A stretch of 48,173 bases of DNA from a virus. This document shows positions 13,947 through 22,396 of the stretch, one piece after another (within the stretch, counting starts at the first letter, position 1; each line of letters starts with the position of its first letter). The translations under genes and the position numbers were made by a program. The stretch covers positions 1 through 48,173 of the IMG/VR virus record IMGVR_UViG_3300030085_000236. One strand, written 5' to 3'. The notes under the pieces are model-generated. The model was not told where the DNA came from and made no database searches. It saw only the letters and a program-made list of their open reading frames with translations.

Positions 13947-14971
13947 TAGGCAGCCCTCGATAGAGCCATATCTAGTGCTTTAGCTTTTCTATTAGCTCCT
14001 GCACCAAACCAAGCACTATGTAAAGCATTACCTTTTACTTGCGAAGTCCTAAGGTGGTCTTCGACATAGGTAACAGCATTAAATGCACCCCACCATGTTT
14101 CTTTAGCTGATTTAAGGTTTGCACCTGGAGAGTTGTAATACCCTTCCATAGCTAATGCAGGGAACTTATTAAGTTTCTCCGCTAATGGTTCTTGTATACC
14201 GACTGCTTTACCTTCTGAACGTAATTTTTCTTCTAGTTTATATTGCATAAGCATATCTGGTTGATATATTTCTGCAACGTAATCTATTACGTCAGAATGT
14301 TTAGCTTTCGCTTTAGATAGAGTTGTAGCGTATTGCTGAAACTCTTGCATTTTAGATTTAGATAAACCTAGTGCCTCTTCTGCAGTTTTAACAACTTGGT
14401 CATTGAAATCTCTAACATGCGGCACTCTAAAGTGATTACCTGCTTGTTCTAGAGCTAATGTAAGTGTGTTATTACAAACTACTCTTATAGGCGTTAGTTT
14501 TATCGTCATCGATTTACCTGCTACGTGTGGTTGATTAATTAAGAGATAACCTCCTATTTCATCACCACCAGCAAGTTCAAAGTCATCTGAGATTTTAGCT
14601 AAACCCCAAATTTCTTTACCGTTTCTTAAACTACCTGCAGTTTCCATGGTCATATCACCAGCTTCTGTAAAGCGTTTAAAAAACTCAAATACCCTCTCGT
14701 TTTGGAAAGGAACATAGTTCTTCCCGCAATGCGAAAGTATTGTATTGTCGCTGTCACGAACAATATGGTAGGTATCTTCAGCTTGAATTAACCCCACGTT
14801 GTCGCTCCAGTCTGGAGTATCGATAGTGTAGCTTGGACGTTTACTAACAGTCCAGTTTAACTCTGCCGCCTCCAACATTTGCAATGGCGTAAGATTAGAC
14901 TCTACCTTAACACCTAGTTTGTGCCAAGGGACATCGTTTGCCCACGCTATTGTTTCTATATTATGTGCCAT
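13946..14971 (-). CDS. DUF932 phage/plasmid-like protein
   Basis: 341 residues. AHNIETIAWANDVPWHKLG start, ADLNW-like AELNWTVSKRP, CGKNYVPFQN, and LTPIRVVCNNTL are hallmarks of the DUF932 family, widespread on phages and plasmids with no settled function (a nucleoid or DNA-associated role has been suggested). Start at ATG 14971 is fixed by GAAAGGAGAATTAT. It heads the unit 14971-13438 behind promoter 15029-15055. Confidence 0.9.
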   Translation of the reverse strand: MAHNIETIAWANDVPWHKLGVKVESNLTPLQMLEAAELNWTVSKRPSYTIDTPDWSDNVGLIQAEDTYHIVRDSDNTILSHCGKNYVPFQNERVFEFFKRFTEAGDMTMETAGSLRNGKEIWGLAKISDDFELAGGDEIGGYLLINQPHVAGKSMTIKLTPIRVVCNNTLTLALEQAGNHFRVPHVRDFNDQVVKTAEEALGLSKSKMQEFQQYATTLSKAKAKHSDVIDYVAEIYQPDMLMQYKLEEKLRSEGKAVGIQEPLAEKLNKFPALAMEGYYNSPGANLKSAKETWWGAFNAVTYVEDHLRTSQVKGNALHSAWFGAGANRKAKALDMALSRAA

Positions 14972-15028
14972 ATAATTCTCCTTTCTGATAGTGTATATGG
15001 TTGTAAGCCCCACGCTTACCCTTATAAT

Positions 15029-15055
15029 AGTATATAACAAACTTACGAAAGTAAA
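15029..15055 (-). promoter_or_regulatory. Phage promoter for DUF932 unit
   Basis: TTTACT at 15050-15055 with TATACT at 15029-15034 and a shorter, 15-bp spacer. Confidence 0.6.
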
Positions 15056-15432
15056 GCACTAGTAAGAGCAGCCCAGTCGTAGGGAACGGTGAGAGTTAGA
15101 AGAGCTTTATGATTATAACCACCTTTTACTAATTCTTTAATTCCTGTTAGGCTATCGATATGGTAGAGTTTGATTTCGTCATTTTTTCTAGCCATGACAA
15201 ACACCTGTCCTCCATGCATTGCACGTTTAGTTAACCATGATACTTGCATGGGTCGTAGAGTAAGTTTATTTCCTGAATGTATTTCTTTTAGTTCTATCCA
15301 AAATTCTTTGCCCCAACCACAACCGTTTACGTCGGGCACACCTGCACCTGTCATACCTGTTTCAATACGCTGTAGGTGAATATCTTTTAGATTTTCTCTT
15401 AATAAGAGCCAGAGATTCTTTTCTTTAGCCAT
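15043..15432 (-). CDS. VRR-NUC-type endonuclease
   Basis: 129 residues. GAGVPDVNGCGW followed by FWIELKE gives the PD...ExK catalytic core of the restriction-endonuclease fold, and NKLTLRPMQVSWLTKR is the helix typical of the VRR-NUC branch. Likely a structure-specific nuclease used in replication, recombination or resolving branches before packaging. Its start lies within the upstream gene (34-base overlap). Confidence 0.8.
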   Translation of the reverse strand: MAKEKNLWLLLRENLKDIHLQRIETGMTGAGVPDVNGCGWGKEFWIELKEIHSGNKLTLRPMQVSWLTKRAMHGGQVFVMARKNDEIKLYHIDSLTGIKELVKGGYNHKALLTLTVPYDWAALTSALLS

Positions 15433-16052
15433 TCTTCATGTTTGAATAAATCTGGTTTTTTAAGGTTTTGTTCATAATATTTTTTTGCATAAACTGCACG
15501 TTTTTTCCTAGCTTCTTTATTAGTTCTATATTTTTCTTTTGCTCTTTTGTTTATTTTATCTTTATTTTTTCTCGCATATTTTGTACTTTTGATACGCATA
15601 CCTACTTTTTGGTCTTCTGTTAAATTAGCTAGATATTTTTTAGACCGTAAAGTTTCATAAGATACGTCATGGTGTTTATTGTATTCTTCTACAAATGCTT
15701 CTAAACCTGCTATAACAACTTTAGCTTCGTGTTCATTTCTATCTTGCACGTACTGTTCATGGTTAGCTTCTGCTATAGCAAATATATCTGGGTCAACATG
15801 GTAGTCATCAACTGCGAATCTACCATTACCTGTAACATGAGTTTCGTCATGTTTAATAGAGTTTTCAACTTTAGTTAAACTTCTCGGTCCACCTGCCCAT
15901 CCGTCAAGGTCTTTATAAACACCTTTTCTACTTGCCGTGTTATTTTTAACCATACATTTCCTACTACAAAATTTTCTTTGCTTTCCTGTAAGTGGGTTAT
16001 CACACTTGGGTAAAGCACATCGTAGGTATGTAACTTTCTCTTTTTTACACAT
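15399..16052 (-). CDS. Zinc-finger, lysine-rich DNA-binding-like protein
   Basis: 217 residues. An N-terminal four-Cys finger (CALPKC...KFCSRKC, about 12-33) is followed by an acidic middle and a long Lys/Arg/Tyr-rich C-terminal helix region (INKRAKEKYRTNKEARKKRA) that resembles sequences in HNH-associated and DNA-binding phage proteins; no HNH motif is seen. A promoter (16059-16087) ends about six bases before the ATG and there is no clear SD, so this may be a leaderless mRNA. Confidence 0.7.
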   Translation of the reverse strand: MCKKEKVTYLRCALPKCDNPLTGKQRKFCSRKCMVKNNTASRKGVYKDLDGWAGGPRSLTKVENSIKHDETHVTGNGRFAVDDYHVDPDIFAIAEANHEQYVQDRNEHEAKVVIAGLEAFVEEYNKHHDVSYETLRSKKYLANLTEDQKVGMRIKSTKYARKNKDKINKRAKEKYRTNKEARKKRAVYAKKYYEQNLKKPDLFKHEEWLKKRISGSY

Positions 16053-16058
16053 ACCTAT

Positions 16059-16087
16059 AGGGTAAAGTAGATTAACGCCAAAGTAAA
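16059..16087 (-). promoter_or_regulatory. Phage promoter for gene 15399-16052
   Basis: TTTACT-N17-TACCCT, with the ATG only six bases beyond the -10 box, so transcription would start at or near the A of ATG. The -10 is weak. Confidence 0.5.
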
Positions 16088-16179
16088 GCAGTAAAACGAC
16101 GAAATTAGCTTTCTGTTTAATCTAAGCCGTTTTAAGCCCTGACTATATCTTCTAAGGCTAAACCCTTAACTACTCCGTC

Positions 16180-16198
16180 AAAACGCCTTAGGTGGCGT
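16180..16198 (-). terminator. Weak terminator after the polymerase unit
   Basis: Minus-strand ACGCC, loop ACCTAA, GGCGT, TTTG. Short stem, so partial termination at best. Confidence 0.4.
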
Positions 16199-16233
16199 CT
16201 GGTGAGACCGATTTTTCCGATATAGCTTAAAAT

Positions 16234-16578
16234 TTAGTATTTCCAGTCCCAACCGCTATGTGGTACTACTGACTGATTATTTCTAATAGTTTTTACACTT
16301 TTAGTCTTTAACCATGCATTATATTCGGCTGTTATTTCTTCCATATCATTATAAGTAGAGTTGAGTTCATTCCATTTATTACGTGCAACTTGCGTTCCAA
16401 GATAATAATCGCCATCACCTAACTTACAGCGTGTTACAATTTGCCATGCACGTTGTTTTGTTAAATCATATGCTTCTGCTAATTCGAGTAGAGTGATATC
16501 TTGTTTTAGCCACTCCTCATACATCATTGCATATTTTTCTTGACTTTCTGCTTTCTTTTTTGGTGTTATACCTCTCAT
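16234..16578 (-). CDS. Helix-turn-helix protein
   Basis: 114 residues. LLELAEAYDLTKQRAWQIVT is a good sigma-region-4/Trp-repressor-like helix-turn-helix. It overlaps the polymerase gene by ATGA, so is the last gene of the replication operon, followed by a short terminator (16180-16198). A transcription regulator acting on the repeated phage promoters is a reasonable inference, not shown. Confidence 0.65.
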   Translation of the reverse strand: MRGITPKKKAESQEKYAMMYEEWLKQDITLLELAEAYDLTKQRAWQIVTRCKLGDGDYYLGTQVARNKWNELNSTYNDMEEITAEYNAWLKTKSVKTIRNNQSVVPHSGWDWKY

Positions 16579-18440
16579 AGAGTTATCTCCTTAACTTCGC
16601 CCCAAGATTGACCAAGCTCTGCGTCGACTAATAGAGGAACTGCGATTTTTACACAGTTTTCCATAATCTCTATAACTTTTTTAGCCTGAGCATGATTTTC
16701 GATAGATATATCTACCTCATCATGTATTTGCAAGTGTGGGACTATTCCTTCCTTCCATAGTTCTATCATGGCTAATTTAGTCATATCAGCCGCAGAGCCT
16801 TGTATCAAACGGTTGAGTGCTTTATAAGTAAATGAACGTTTTAGTTCATCGCCGTATTTTGTTATTGCTTCATCTTTTGCTAGCGGTGTAGTTCTTTCAA
16901 ATTTACTTTCCCATAAATCGAAACGACATCTACGCCCACCGATAGTTTTTATAAATCCTTTTAAATTCGCTATCCGAGTGCATTGGTCTTGTAATGCTTT
17001 TATAAACGGAACTTTTTCATGATATTGTTGAAATAATTTTTCTGCTTCGAACTCGTCTAGCCCTAGCTCTCTAATTAATTTTTCTTTACCCATACCATAG
17101 CTTAATCCTAGATTAATCGTTTTAGCTTGTTTACGTGGTATGTTTGCCATATCTGCAACTATCTGGTGAAAGTCTGCATTATTTTCTGTATACTGTTGTA
17201 CAGCTTCTTGTGAGCCACGTAGACTCATTTCGTTGGCGTAATGCACCGTAAGTCTAGGCTCTTGTTGTGAATAGTCAAACGCTCCCCATTCACAGCCTTC
17301 TTCTGGTATAAATAATGACCGTATTAAATTACCTATTTCTGGGTCACGAGCAGGGACTTGTTGTAGATTAGGATTACTATAACTAAATCTACCACTGACT
17401 GTGCCACCCCTGTCGTTACGCATAGGGTGAGCTTCTGCATGTATACGACCATTAAATACATGGTCGCCTATCATTTTATCAATAAACGTAGTTCTCGCTT
17501 TATTTAACTTTCTAGCCCTAACAATTAGTTTAGGCAACTCGTGTTCATGTCCTTCTAACCACTGTCTTTGAAAACTAGGTGTGCCTTTTTCTGTACGTGG
17601 ATACCATAAATCGTTTTTATCGAATATGTTTTGTAATGAAGCGTTAGCCCATAAATTTACATCACTACCATATTTCCTTTTTATTTCTACTTGTATAAGT
17701 TGTTCTTCTTTAGATAATCGACTACTAACTTCATCTGCTTTATTAGTATCGACTCTTACACCCCTCCATCGCATTTCGATAAGTAGAGGTATTAGGCTAA
17801 GTTCCATATATAAAACTTTTTCTAAATCTTGTTCTTTAATTTGTTCTTCTAATTTATGCCACAGTTTATAAGTAAGTATGGCGTCTTGTTCACCGTAAGG
17901 TCCAACGTATTTTGCGGGTAGTCTATACATTTCGCTTTTAGGGTTAACACCATAAGTAAGTGCAGCGTCTTGTAATAACGTTTCATCTTTAGTTTCGTTA
18001 CACCAATCTTTACCTAAATTATCTAGCGAATATGAAAATCTATTTTCGTCTAGTAGAGGGGCGGCAATGATAGTATCAAGGATTGTACCTTGTATATCAA
18101 TGCCTTCCCTTTTTAACCACCCAACATCATACAGAGAATTATGAAAGATTACTTTGCGTTGGGTAGATAAAACATTTTTTAACCACCTTAATACAATACC
18201 CTCATCTAAATTGCCGCCACCTTCATGACGTATAGGAAAATACCCATGCCAATCTTTTGTAGCAACACCCACACCAACAATATGACCATTACCTGTAGCC
18301 CAACCTGGACCATTGATGAGTAGATTAGGGTCATAAGTCTCAAGGTCTATGGCTACCGTTTCATCAGTTGCAAACTGTGGAAACACATCAGGCACAGACC
18401 ATGAACTTTCGGGTTTAAATAAAGGACTTTGCAAAATCAC
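16575..18440 (-). CDS. polA: DNA polymerase I (family A) with 3'-5' exonuclease
   Basis: 621 residues, the replicative polymerase. Proofreading domain: exo I D32/E34 (AIDLETYD), exo II N101...D105, exo III Y182...D186. Polymerase domain: motif A DYSQQEPRL with D389; motif B R436...K440...Y448 (RKQAKTINLGLSYG); motif C HDE at 573-575. All catalytic residues are present. The residue equivalent to E. coli F762 is Leu444, a variant known from many marine phage polymerases. No 5'-3' nuclease and no DnaJ-like insertion, unlike HMO-2011-type phages. GTG start at 18440 overlaps the upstream gene (GTGA). Confidence 0.97.
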   Translation of the reverse strand: MILQSPLFKPESSWSVPDVFPQFATDETVAIDLETYDPNLLINGPGWATGNGHIVGVGVATKDWHGYFPIRHEGGGNLDEGIVLRWLKNVLSTQRKVIFHNSLYDVGWLKREGIDIQGTILDTIIAAPLLDENRFSYSLDNLGKDWCNETKDETLLQDAALTYGVNPKSEMYRLPAKYVGPYGEQDAILTYKLWHKLEEQIKEQDLEKVLYMELSLIPLLIEMRWRGVRVDTNKADEVSSRLSKEEQLIQVEIKRKYGSDVNLWANASLQNIFDKNDLWYPRTEKGTPSFQRQWLEGHEHELPKLIVRARKLNKARTTFIDKMIGDHVFNGRIHAEAHPMRNDRGGTVSGRFSYSNPNLQQVPARDPEIGNLIRSLFIPEEGCEWGAFDYSQQEPRLTVHYANEMSLRGSQEAVQQYTENNADFHQIVADMANIPRKQAKTINLGLSYGMGKEKLIRELGLDEFEAEKLFQQYHEKVPFIKALQDQCTRIANLKGFIKTIGGRRCRFDLWESKFERTTPLAKDEAITKYGDELKRSFTYKALNRLIQGSAADMTKLAMIELWKEGIVPHLQIHDEVDISIENHAQAKKVIEIMENCVKIAVPLLVDAELGQSWGEVKEITL

Positions 18441-18733
18441 TTCTTCTTCTTTTTAGGTGCTTTTCCGCCTACCCATGCTTCGTTTACATCAGGAGTAGAT
18501 TTATCGTCAGCAACATATCTTCCTTTTTTAGTTCTAGCACGTTTAGGTGTTACAGGCACTACGCCTTCTTTTACAGTTTTAGCTGATGTTAAAGGTTTTA
18601 GTTCTACTGTTGCTTCTTCTATTGCAGCATCAATTATTTCTGCTTCTTTTAAAAGTTTTTTAACTTTTGTTACTTCTGCACTTTCTTGTGTAGGTAATCC
18701 TAAAAAACCTTTTAATTTATTCCAAAAACTCAT
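18437..18733 (-). CDS. Hypothetical protein with lysine tail
   Basis: 98 residues. A short N-terminal amphipathic helix (SFWNKLKGFLGLP), a helical middle, then RTKKGRYVADDKSTPDVNEA and a tail ending KKKKK. The KGRY-ADD-STPDVNEAW motif recurs in marine phage proteins I remember, always uncharacterised. Coupled to polA by a 4-base overlap, so possibly a replication accessory factor. Confidence 0.7.
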   Translation of the reverse strand: MSFWNKLKGFLGLPTQESAEVTKVKKLLKEAEIIDAAIEEATVELKPLTSAKTVKEGVVPVTPKRARTKKGRYVADDKSTPDVNEAWVGGKAPKKKKK

Positions 18734-19074
18734 ATATCCTCCTCGTCTACGTCGTTATAAGATTCTGTTATTTCTTGTGGTTCATCTGTAGTTTGAACAA
18801 GTATTTCTTGTTCTACTAGTAAAAGATATCTACGTAAATCACGTATATCGTCTAATAGACCTGCCTCGCCACTATATACTTTACCCGCTTCGAAGATATC
18901 CCAACCATGTTTTTCAGATTGATGTTCTATCCTATCGAACTTACGAGCAAGCATCATAAAGGCACCGACACCGCCACGTCTTTTCCAAGAATCGCCGTAA
19001 GATTGTTCCGCTCGTTGTAGAGCTTGTAAATCGTTTTGAGCAACTTCTTTCATGAGATTAAAATCTGCACTCAT
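18730..19074 (-). CDS. Conserved phage hypothetical (KRGGVGAFMMLARKFDR type)
   Basis: 114 residues, helical. The core WKRRGGVGAFMMLARKFDRI and DDIRDLRRYLLLVE is conserved in phage proteins of unknown function near nucleotide-metabolism genes; it resembles the small helical nucleotide-hydrolase-associated proteins but has no visible EExxE. Start ATG 19074 follows AAGGAGAATAAC, two bases past the thymidylate synthase stop. Confidence 0.75.
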   Translation of the reverse strand: MSADFNLMKEVAQNDLQALQRAEQSYGDSWKRRGGVGAFMMLARKFDRIEHQSEKHGWDIFEAGKVYSGEAGLLDDIRDLRRYLLLVEQEILVQTTDEPQEITESYNDVDEEDI

Positions 19075-19075
19075 G

Positions 19076-20104
19076 TTATTCTCCTTTTTCCGCATGGTTA
19101 TTTCTACGCTCTTCTCGGGTGCGGAGCCAACTAAGACAAGCGTTTTTCCAATCTTTTGGAATTATATAATCACAGTGTGCGTATGCTTCCTCATACTTTC
19201 CTGATTTATATAAATAATAAGTAATTGCCATAGGCACTGCAATATCTCTATAACAGGGGTTTACCCAATTAGCAGCACCTATGATATCTGCAGGGTGGTA
19301 ATTAAAAAATCTATCGTGTTCCCAGTCTAAACAATCATGTTCTATAAATAAATCACTACATTGGTAATCAGGCAAAGTTTCGTAAATATTTTTAAAAGGT
19401 GTATAAACATCTATAGATAAATGTTTAACTTTATCCCATACCTCGTTAATATAGACATGAAAACTATCACTAACTTGTCGATATACGCCAACGGGTACAC
19501 CAAGTCTATGTGCAACAAGTTCTTGTAGCACTGACATATGTACCACGTTGGCACCATACGCACCCCATAGCATATCGTTAGACCTATTACAAACAGTCAT
19601 ATTTAATTTATTATCTCTTATCTTAAAATAAATATTAGTATTACAAGGCACATCTTTACTGACTCTAGCTAAATCTTTATTTGGGTCCCACATCTGTAAT
19701 ACTGCACGTCTATCGTCTGGGTTTTCTTTAAGAAGTTTTACAATCATATCTATTTGGTCTTTATGAAAATATTTTCTCCACCTATAACCATACGCACCCC
19801 ATAGAGTTTCGCCATCATCTGAAAAATTAGACATACTCGCAACATAATAAGTTAATGATTTTAAATCGTTTCTGCCTGCTAACATCCACATACTTTCTAT
19901 AAAGTGAAAGAAAGGATTTGCATCTCTTGCTTCTATAAGACATACTCTTTCTGTTGGTTTTAGGTATACAGTAGTAACAGGGTCAACACATTCTAATGTT
20001 TTACCGTTTCTACTGTCTTGTTCGATATAATTTGTTTCATCTTGAAATAAATCTACACCTCTTAAAATAGCCTCGTTTACATTTCTAACTTTTATAACTT
20101 TCAT
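19076..20104 (-). CDS. Thymidylate synthase / dUMP hydroxymethylase homologue
   Basis: 342 residues of the ThyA/dCMP-dUMP hydroxymethylase superfamily. Seen: E70 in IESMWMLAG, LWGAYGYRWR (101-110), the phosphate-binding arginines in DDRRAVLQMWDP, catalytic C154 in DVPCNTN, RSND (174-177), and a histidine/tyrosine pair in SDSFHVY. In place of the usual LGLPFN, this protein has WGAYGAN (180-186), so the residue that reads the pyrimidine in true ThyA is not conserved in register. It could make dTMP or, like phage relatives, hydroxymethyl-dUMP. Coupled (4-base overlap) to the aGPT-Pplase-like gene upstream. Confidence 0.85.
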   Translation of the reverse strand: MKVIKVRNVNEAILRGVDLFQDETNYIEQDSRNGKTLECVDPVTTVYLKPTERVCLIEARDANPFFHFIESMWMLAGRNDLKSLTYYVASMSNFSDDGETLWGAYGYRWRKYFHKDQIDMIVKLLKENPDDRRAVLQMWDPNKDLARVSKDVPCNTNIYFKIRDNKLNMTVCNRSNDMLWGAYGANVVHMSVLQELVAHRLGVPVGVYRQVSDSFHVYINEVWDKVKHLSIDVYTPFKNIYETLPDYQCSDLFIEHDCLDWEHDRFFNYHPADIIGAANWVNPCYRDIAVPMAITYYLYKSGKYEEAYAHCDYIIPKDWKNACLSWLRTREERRNNHAEKGE

Positions 20105-21000
20105 AGTTCCTCCACTAATGGTAAATTTTCGTCATAGGTATACATAGACCTTGTTCTTCCCTCGCCTTTATAAATACGAGAATACTTATCAAACTCACAT
20201 AAACCCCCCTCTATTTCTCTCATCTCATAAGGTAAATCATTTCTAAAAGTTATGTTTACTGGTAGTTTATGTAGTGCTATATCGTATAACGCCACCATTT
20301 CACTACACCAATCATGGCTACGCTGACAAAAATCTAATGGTCTACCTGTTAATCTGTTTAGTCCTCGCATAGCTCCTGGACCTGCATTAGCCCATGAATA
20401 TCTATCATTTGCTCCTTGTAATAGGTAAGTAAATCTTAAATCTGTAACAACTTCATAAGCCATGAACGGTCCCATGTATGGATATTCTCGTAATAAATTC
20501 CAACAATACTCTAAAGAACTTTCATTATTATCTCTACGTTTTACAAGCTTTTCTATCATATAATCTTTACGTTCCCACATATGGGTTATACATTCTGCTA
20601 CACCTGTAACTTTATCCATACCGTTTGGAGACTTTACTATATAAGCTCCTGTGACCCATTTATCTTGTTTAGTTATTTCTTCTATCGCTTTTTTTCTATC
20701 CCAATTTTTAAGTAAGTCGTGTTTTATCAGAGTTCTTCCAGTAGGTATCCAATTAAACCAACGAAAAATAACCGTAGCCATAAGCACGTCAGTATCTTCA
20801 CGCATAGGCTCTCGTATATGTTTTTTAAACCAACGAGTTGTTCTATCTTCTTCGCGAAAAACTTGACAGAACTTATACTGCTGAAGTATAGGGTCATCAG
20901 TCCAAGGAGGTGGGAAGTTTTGGACTTCTTTTTGTAGTCTGATGTTTTCCCTCTCTACTTGCCAATACAAGTATCTATCAAGTTCCTCTTGAATAAACAT
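20101..21000 (-). CDS. aGPT-Pplase / 5-hmdU-kinase helical-domain family protein
   Basis: 299 residues, all-alpha, of the DNA-glycosylase-related family implicated in thymine hypermodification. Recognised elements: YKFCQVFREEDRTTRW (about 42-57), FRWFNWIPTGRTL, the central MAYEVVTDLRFT, WANAGPGAMRGLNR, and the terminal GGLCEFDKYSRIY. These match what I remember of alpha-glutamyl/putrescinyl-thymine pyrophosphorylases and the helical domain of 5-hmdU DNA kinases. Such enzymes act on 5-hydroxymethyluracil in phage DNA. No P-loop kinase partner is seen in this window, so the pathway is incomplete here. It sits between a methyltransferase and the TS homologue, in one operon. Confidence 0.8.
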   Translation of the reverse strand: MFIQEELDRYLYWQVERENIRLQKEVQNFPPPWTDDPILQQYKFCQVFREEDRTTRWFKKHIREPMREDTDVLMATVIFRWFNWIPTGRTLIKHDLLKNWDRKKAIEEITKQDKWVTGAYIVKSPNGMDKVTGVAECITHMWERKDYMIEKLVKRRDNNESSLEYCWNLLREYPYMGPFMAYEVVTDLRFTYLLQGANDRYSWANAGPGAMRGLNRLTGRPLDFCQRSHDWCSEMVALYDIALHKLPVNITFRNDLPYEMREIEGGLCEFDKYSRIYKGEGRTRSMYTYDENLPLVEEL

Positions 21001-21839
21001 TACTTTTTACGCAATACCCATGAACAGTTATTCGCATATTCTGGATAGAATGTTGCAGCAACAACTCTTAAAAACTGTCTACCGTATCTATTTTCTAACA
21101 TACTAAATTGTTCTGGAGTCCATCCTAAGTTAGGAATTTTCATAGCTTTCTTTAAATTAGGCATTTGTATAAATGTTCCTGTAACAGCTTCTATAGTAAA
21201 GTTTCTTTCTAACTCATCTTTTAGTTCTTGGAAACCCCACTCATATACGTGGTCTTCAGGTAGTTTATCGTTAGAGCCGTCATGGTTAGGAGTAGATACA
21301 AAACCTAAAGCTCCAGGACGCATCACCCTAGCTACATCGTCAAGCCACGGAGCTATAAACTGTCTACCCATATGTTCAATAACTTCAGTAGACCAAAAGA
21401 AATCTATACTTTCGTCCTCTAGTTTAAATACAGGGTCGACTGTTAAGTCTTGAATTACTATCGTTGGATTAAAATTCTGGAACCACGTAGAGTCCATAAC
21501 TTTACCCCCCGCGTTAGACCAATAAGGTAATTCCATTTCACAAGCAGGGTCTATATCTGTGCCATAAAAAGAAGCTATAACATCTGTCTTTTTAATAACA
21601 TATGCTTTATATAGGTTTCTTAAAGCCCAACATTCACCGCAGCCTACTTCAAAAGTATCTAATGGTCTGCCTAATCTTTTTGCTTCTTCTATACATAGAG
21701 AAGCTATTTTATCGAAACGACTCATATGAGCTATTTCATCAGGACGCCAATTAGCTAATACACCCGCACTAGCAATATCCATCCTTGTGTTTTTACTATC
21801 GTTTTCGTTTACTAAAAGTTTCTTTCTAATAGATGACAT
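21000..21839 (-). CDS. SAM-dependent methyltransferase
   Basis: 279 residues. Class I Rossmann methyltransferase: motif I FEVGCGECWALR (62-73 region), acidic motif II GTDIDPA, motif IV-like SIDFFWSTEVIEHM and a post-IV RPGALGFVSTPN. The target cannot be read from sequence; Methyltransf_11/23-type domains act on small molecules, tRNA or sugars, and DNA base modification is possible given the neighbours. Coupled (TAATG) to the aGPT-Pplase-like gene. Confidence 0.85.
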   Translation of the reverse strand: MSSIRKKLLVNENDSKNTRMDIASAGVLANWRPDEIAHMSRFDKIASLCIEEAKRLGRPLDTFEVGCGECWALRNLYKAYVIKKTDVIASFYGTDIDPACEMELPYWSNAGGKVMDSTWFQNFNPTIVIQDLTVDPVFKLEDESIDFFWSTEVIEHMGRQFIAPWLDDVARVMRPGALGFVSTPNHDGSNDKLPEDHVYEWGFQELKDELERNFTIEAVTGTFIQMPNLKKAMKIPNLGWTPEQFSMLENRYGRQFLRVVAATFYPEYANNCSWVLRKK

Positions 21840-21842
21840 AAT

Positions 21843-22325
21843 TTACCTCCACCAACTTGGTTGTTGTCTATTTCTATTCCATTGAGCGTAATGTTTTTCA
21901 TGTATCACATAATCCCTGTACGCTTTTACAGGGTTTTTATTCTTATACTCATCAGGCATAGCTTGTGCTAAAGGTGTCATCGCATTAATAGTTATATTAG
22001 CAGGTGCTAAATATAATGCTTCCCTTAACTTTTCTACGCTAAGATGATTTTTACCGTATCGGTGAGTATATTCGTCACCTAACGCTATAAAGTGATTATA
22101 GAGCCATCTATAATTACCACTTGTTTCTCTAGCCCATATAGTGCACGGATGATTTTTATAAGCAGTTTTATATAAACCGAGCTTATCTGATTCTTCATCG
22201 CCGTCTAATACCCTATGGGCGGTACATAACATCTGTGCTGTTTCAAGCGGCATTTTAACCAACAACTTATCGGGTTGGTCTTGTGCCGACTTTACAGGAC
22301 ACTCGTTAAAATAAAATATGTTCAT
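21843..22325 (-). CDS. Conserved phage protein (KMPLETAQMLCTAHR type)
   Basis: 160 residues, helical, with KMPLETAQMLCTAHRVLDGD, ARETSGNYRWLYNHF, PLAQAMPDEYK and a C-terminal PSWW. I recall this family in many marine phages without an assigned function; the final PxWW/PxWY tail recalls T4 endonuclease V, but the catalytic Thr-2/Glu-23 layout is not evident. Start ATG 22325 follows GAAAGGAGAGATAT and promoter 22364-22392. Heads the modification/polymerase unit. Confidence 0.75.
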   Translation of the reverse strand: MNIFYFNECPVKSAQDQPDKLLVKMPLETAQMLCTAHRVLDGDEESDKLGLYKTAYKNHPCTIWARETSGNYRWLYNHFIALGDEYTHRYGKNHLSVEKLREALYLAPANITINAMTPLAQAMPDEYKNKNPVKAYRDYVIHEKHYAQWNRNRQQPSWWR

Positions 22326-22363
22326 ATATCTCTCCTTTCTTTTAAACATAAATTTACCATATA

Positions 22364-22392
22364 TTTATACTTTACATTTATAGCAAAGTAAA
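22364..22392 (-). promoter_or_regulatory. Phage promoter for unit 22325-16234
   Basis: TTTACT-N17-TATAAA, inside the replication block; gives PolA and the modification genes separate control from the primase-helicase genes. Confidence 0.75.
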
Positions 22393-22396
22393 GCAC

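Noticed and set aside
15043-15432. Possible frameshift between VRR-NUC and the upstream zinc-finger gene
   Set aside because: Both frames are complete with sensible domains; the 34-base overlap is ordinary for this genome.
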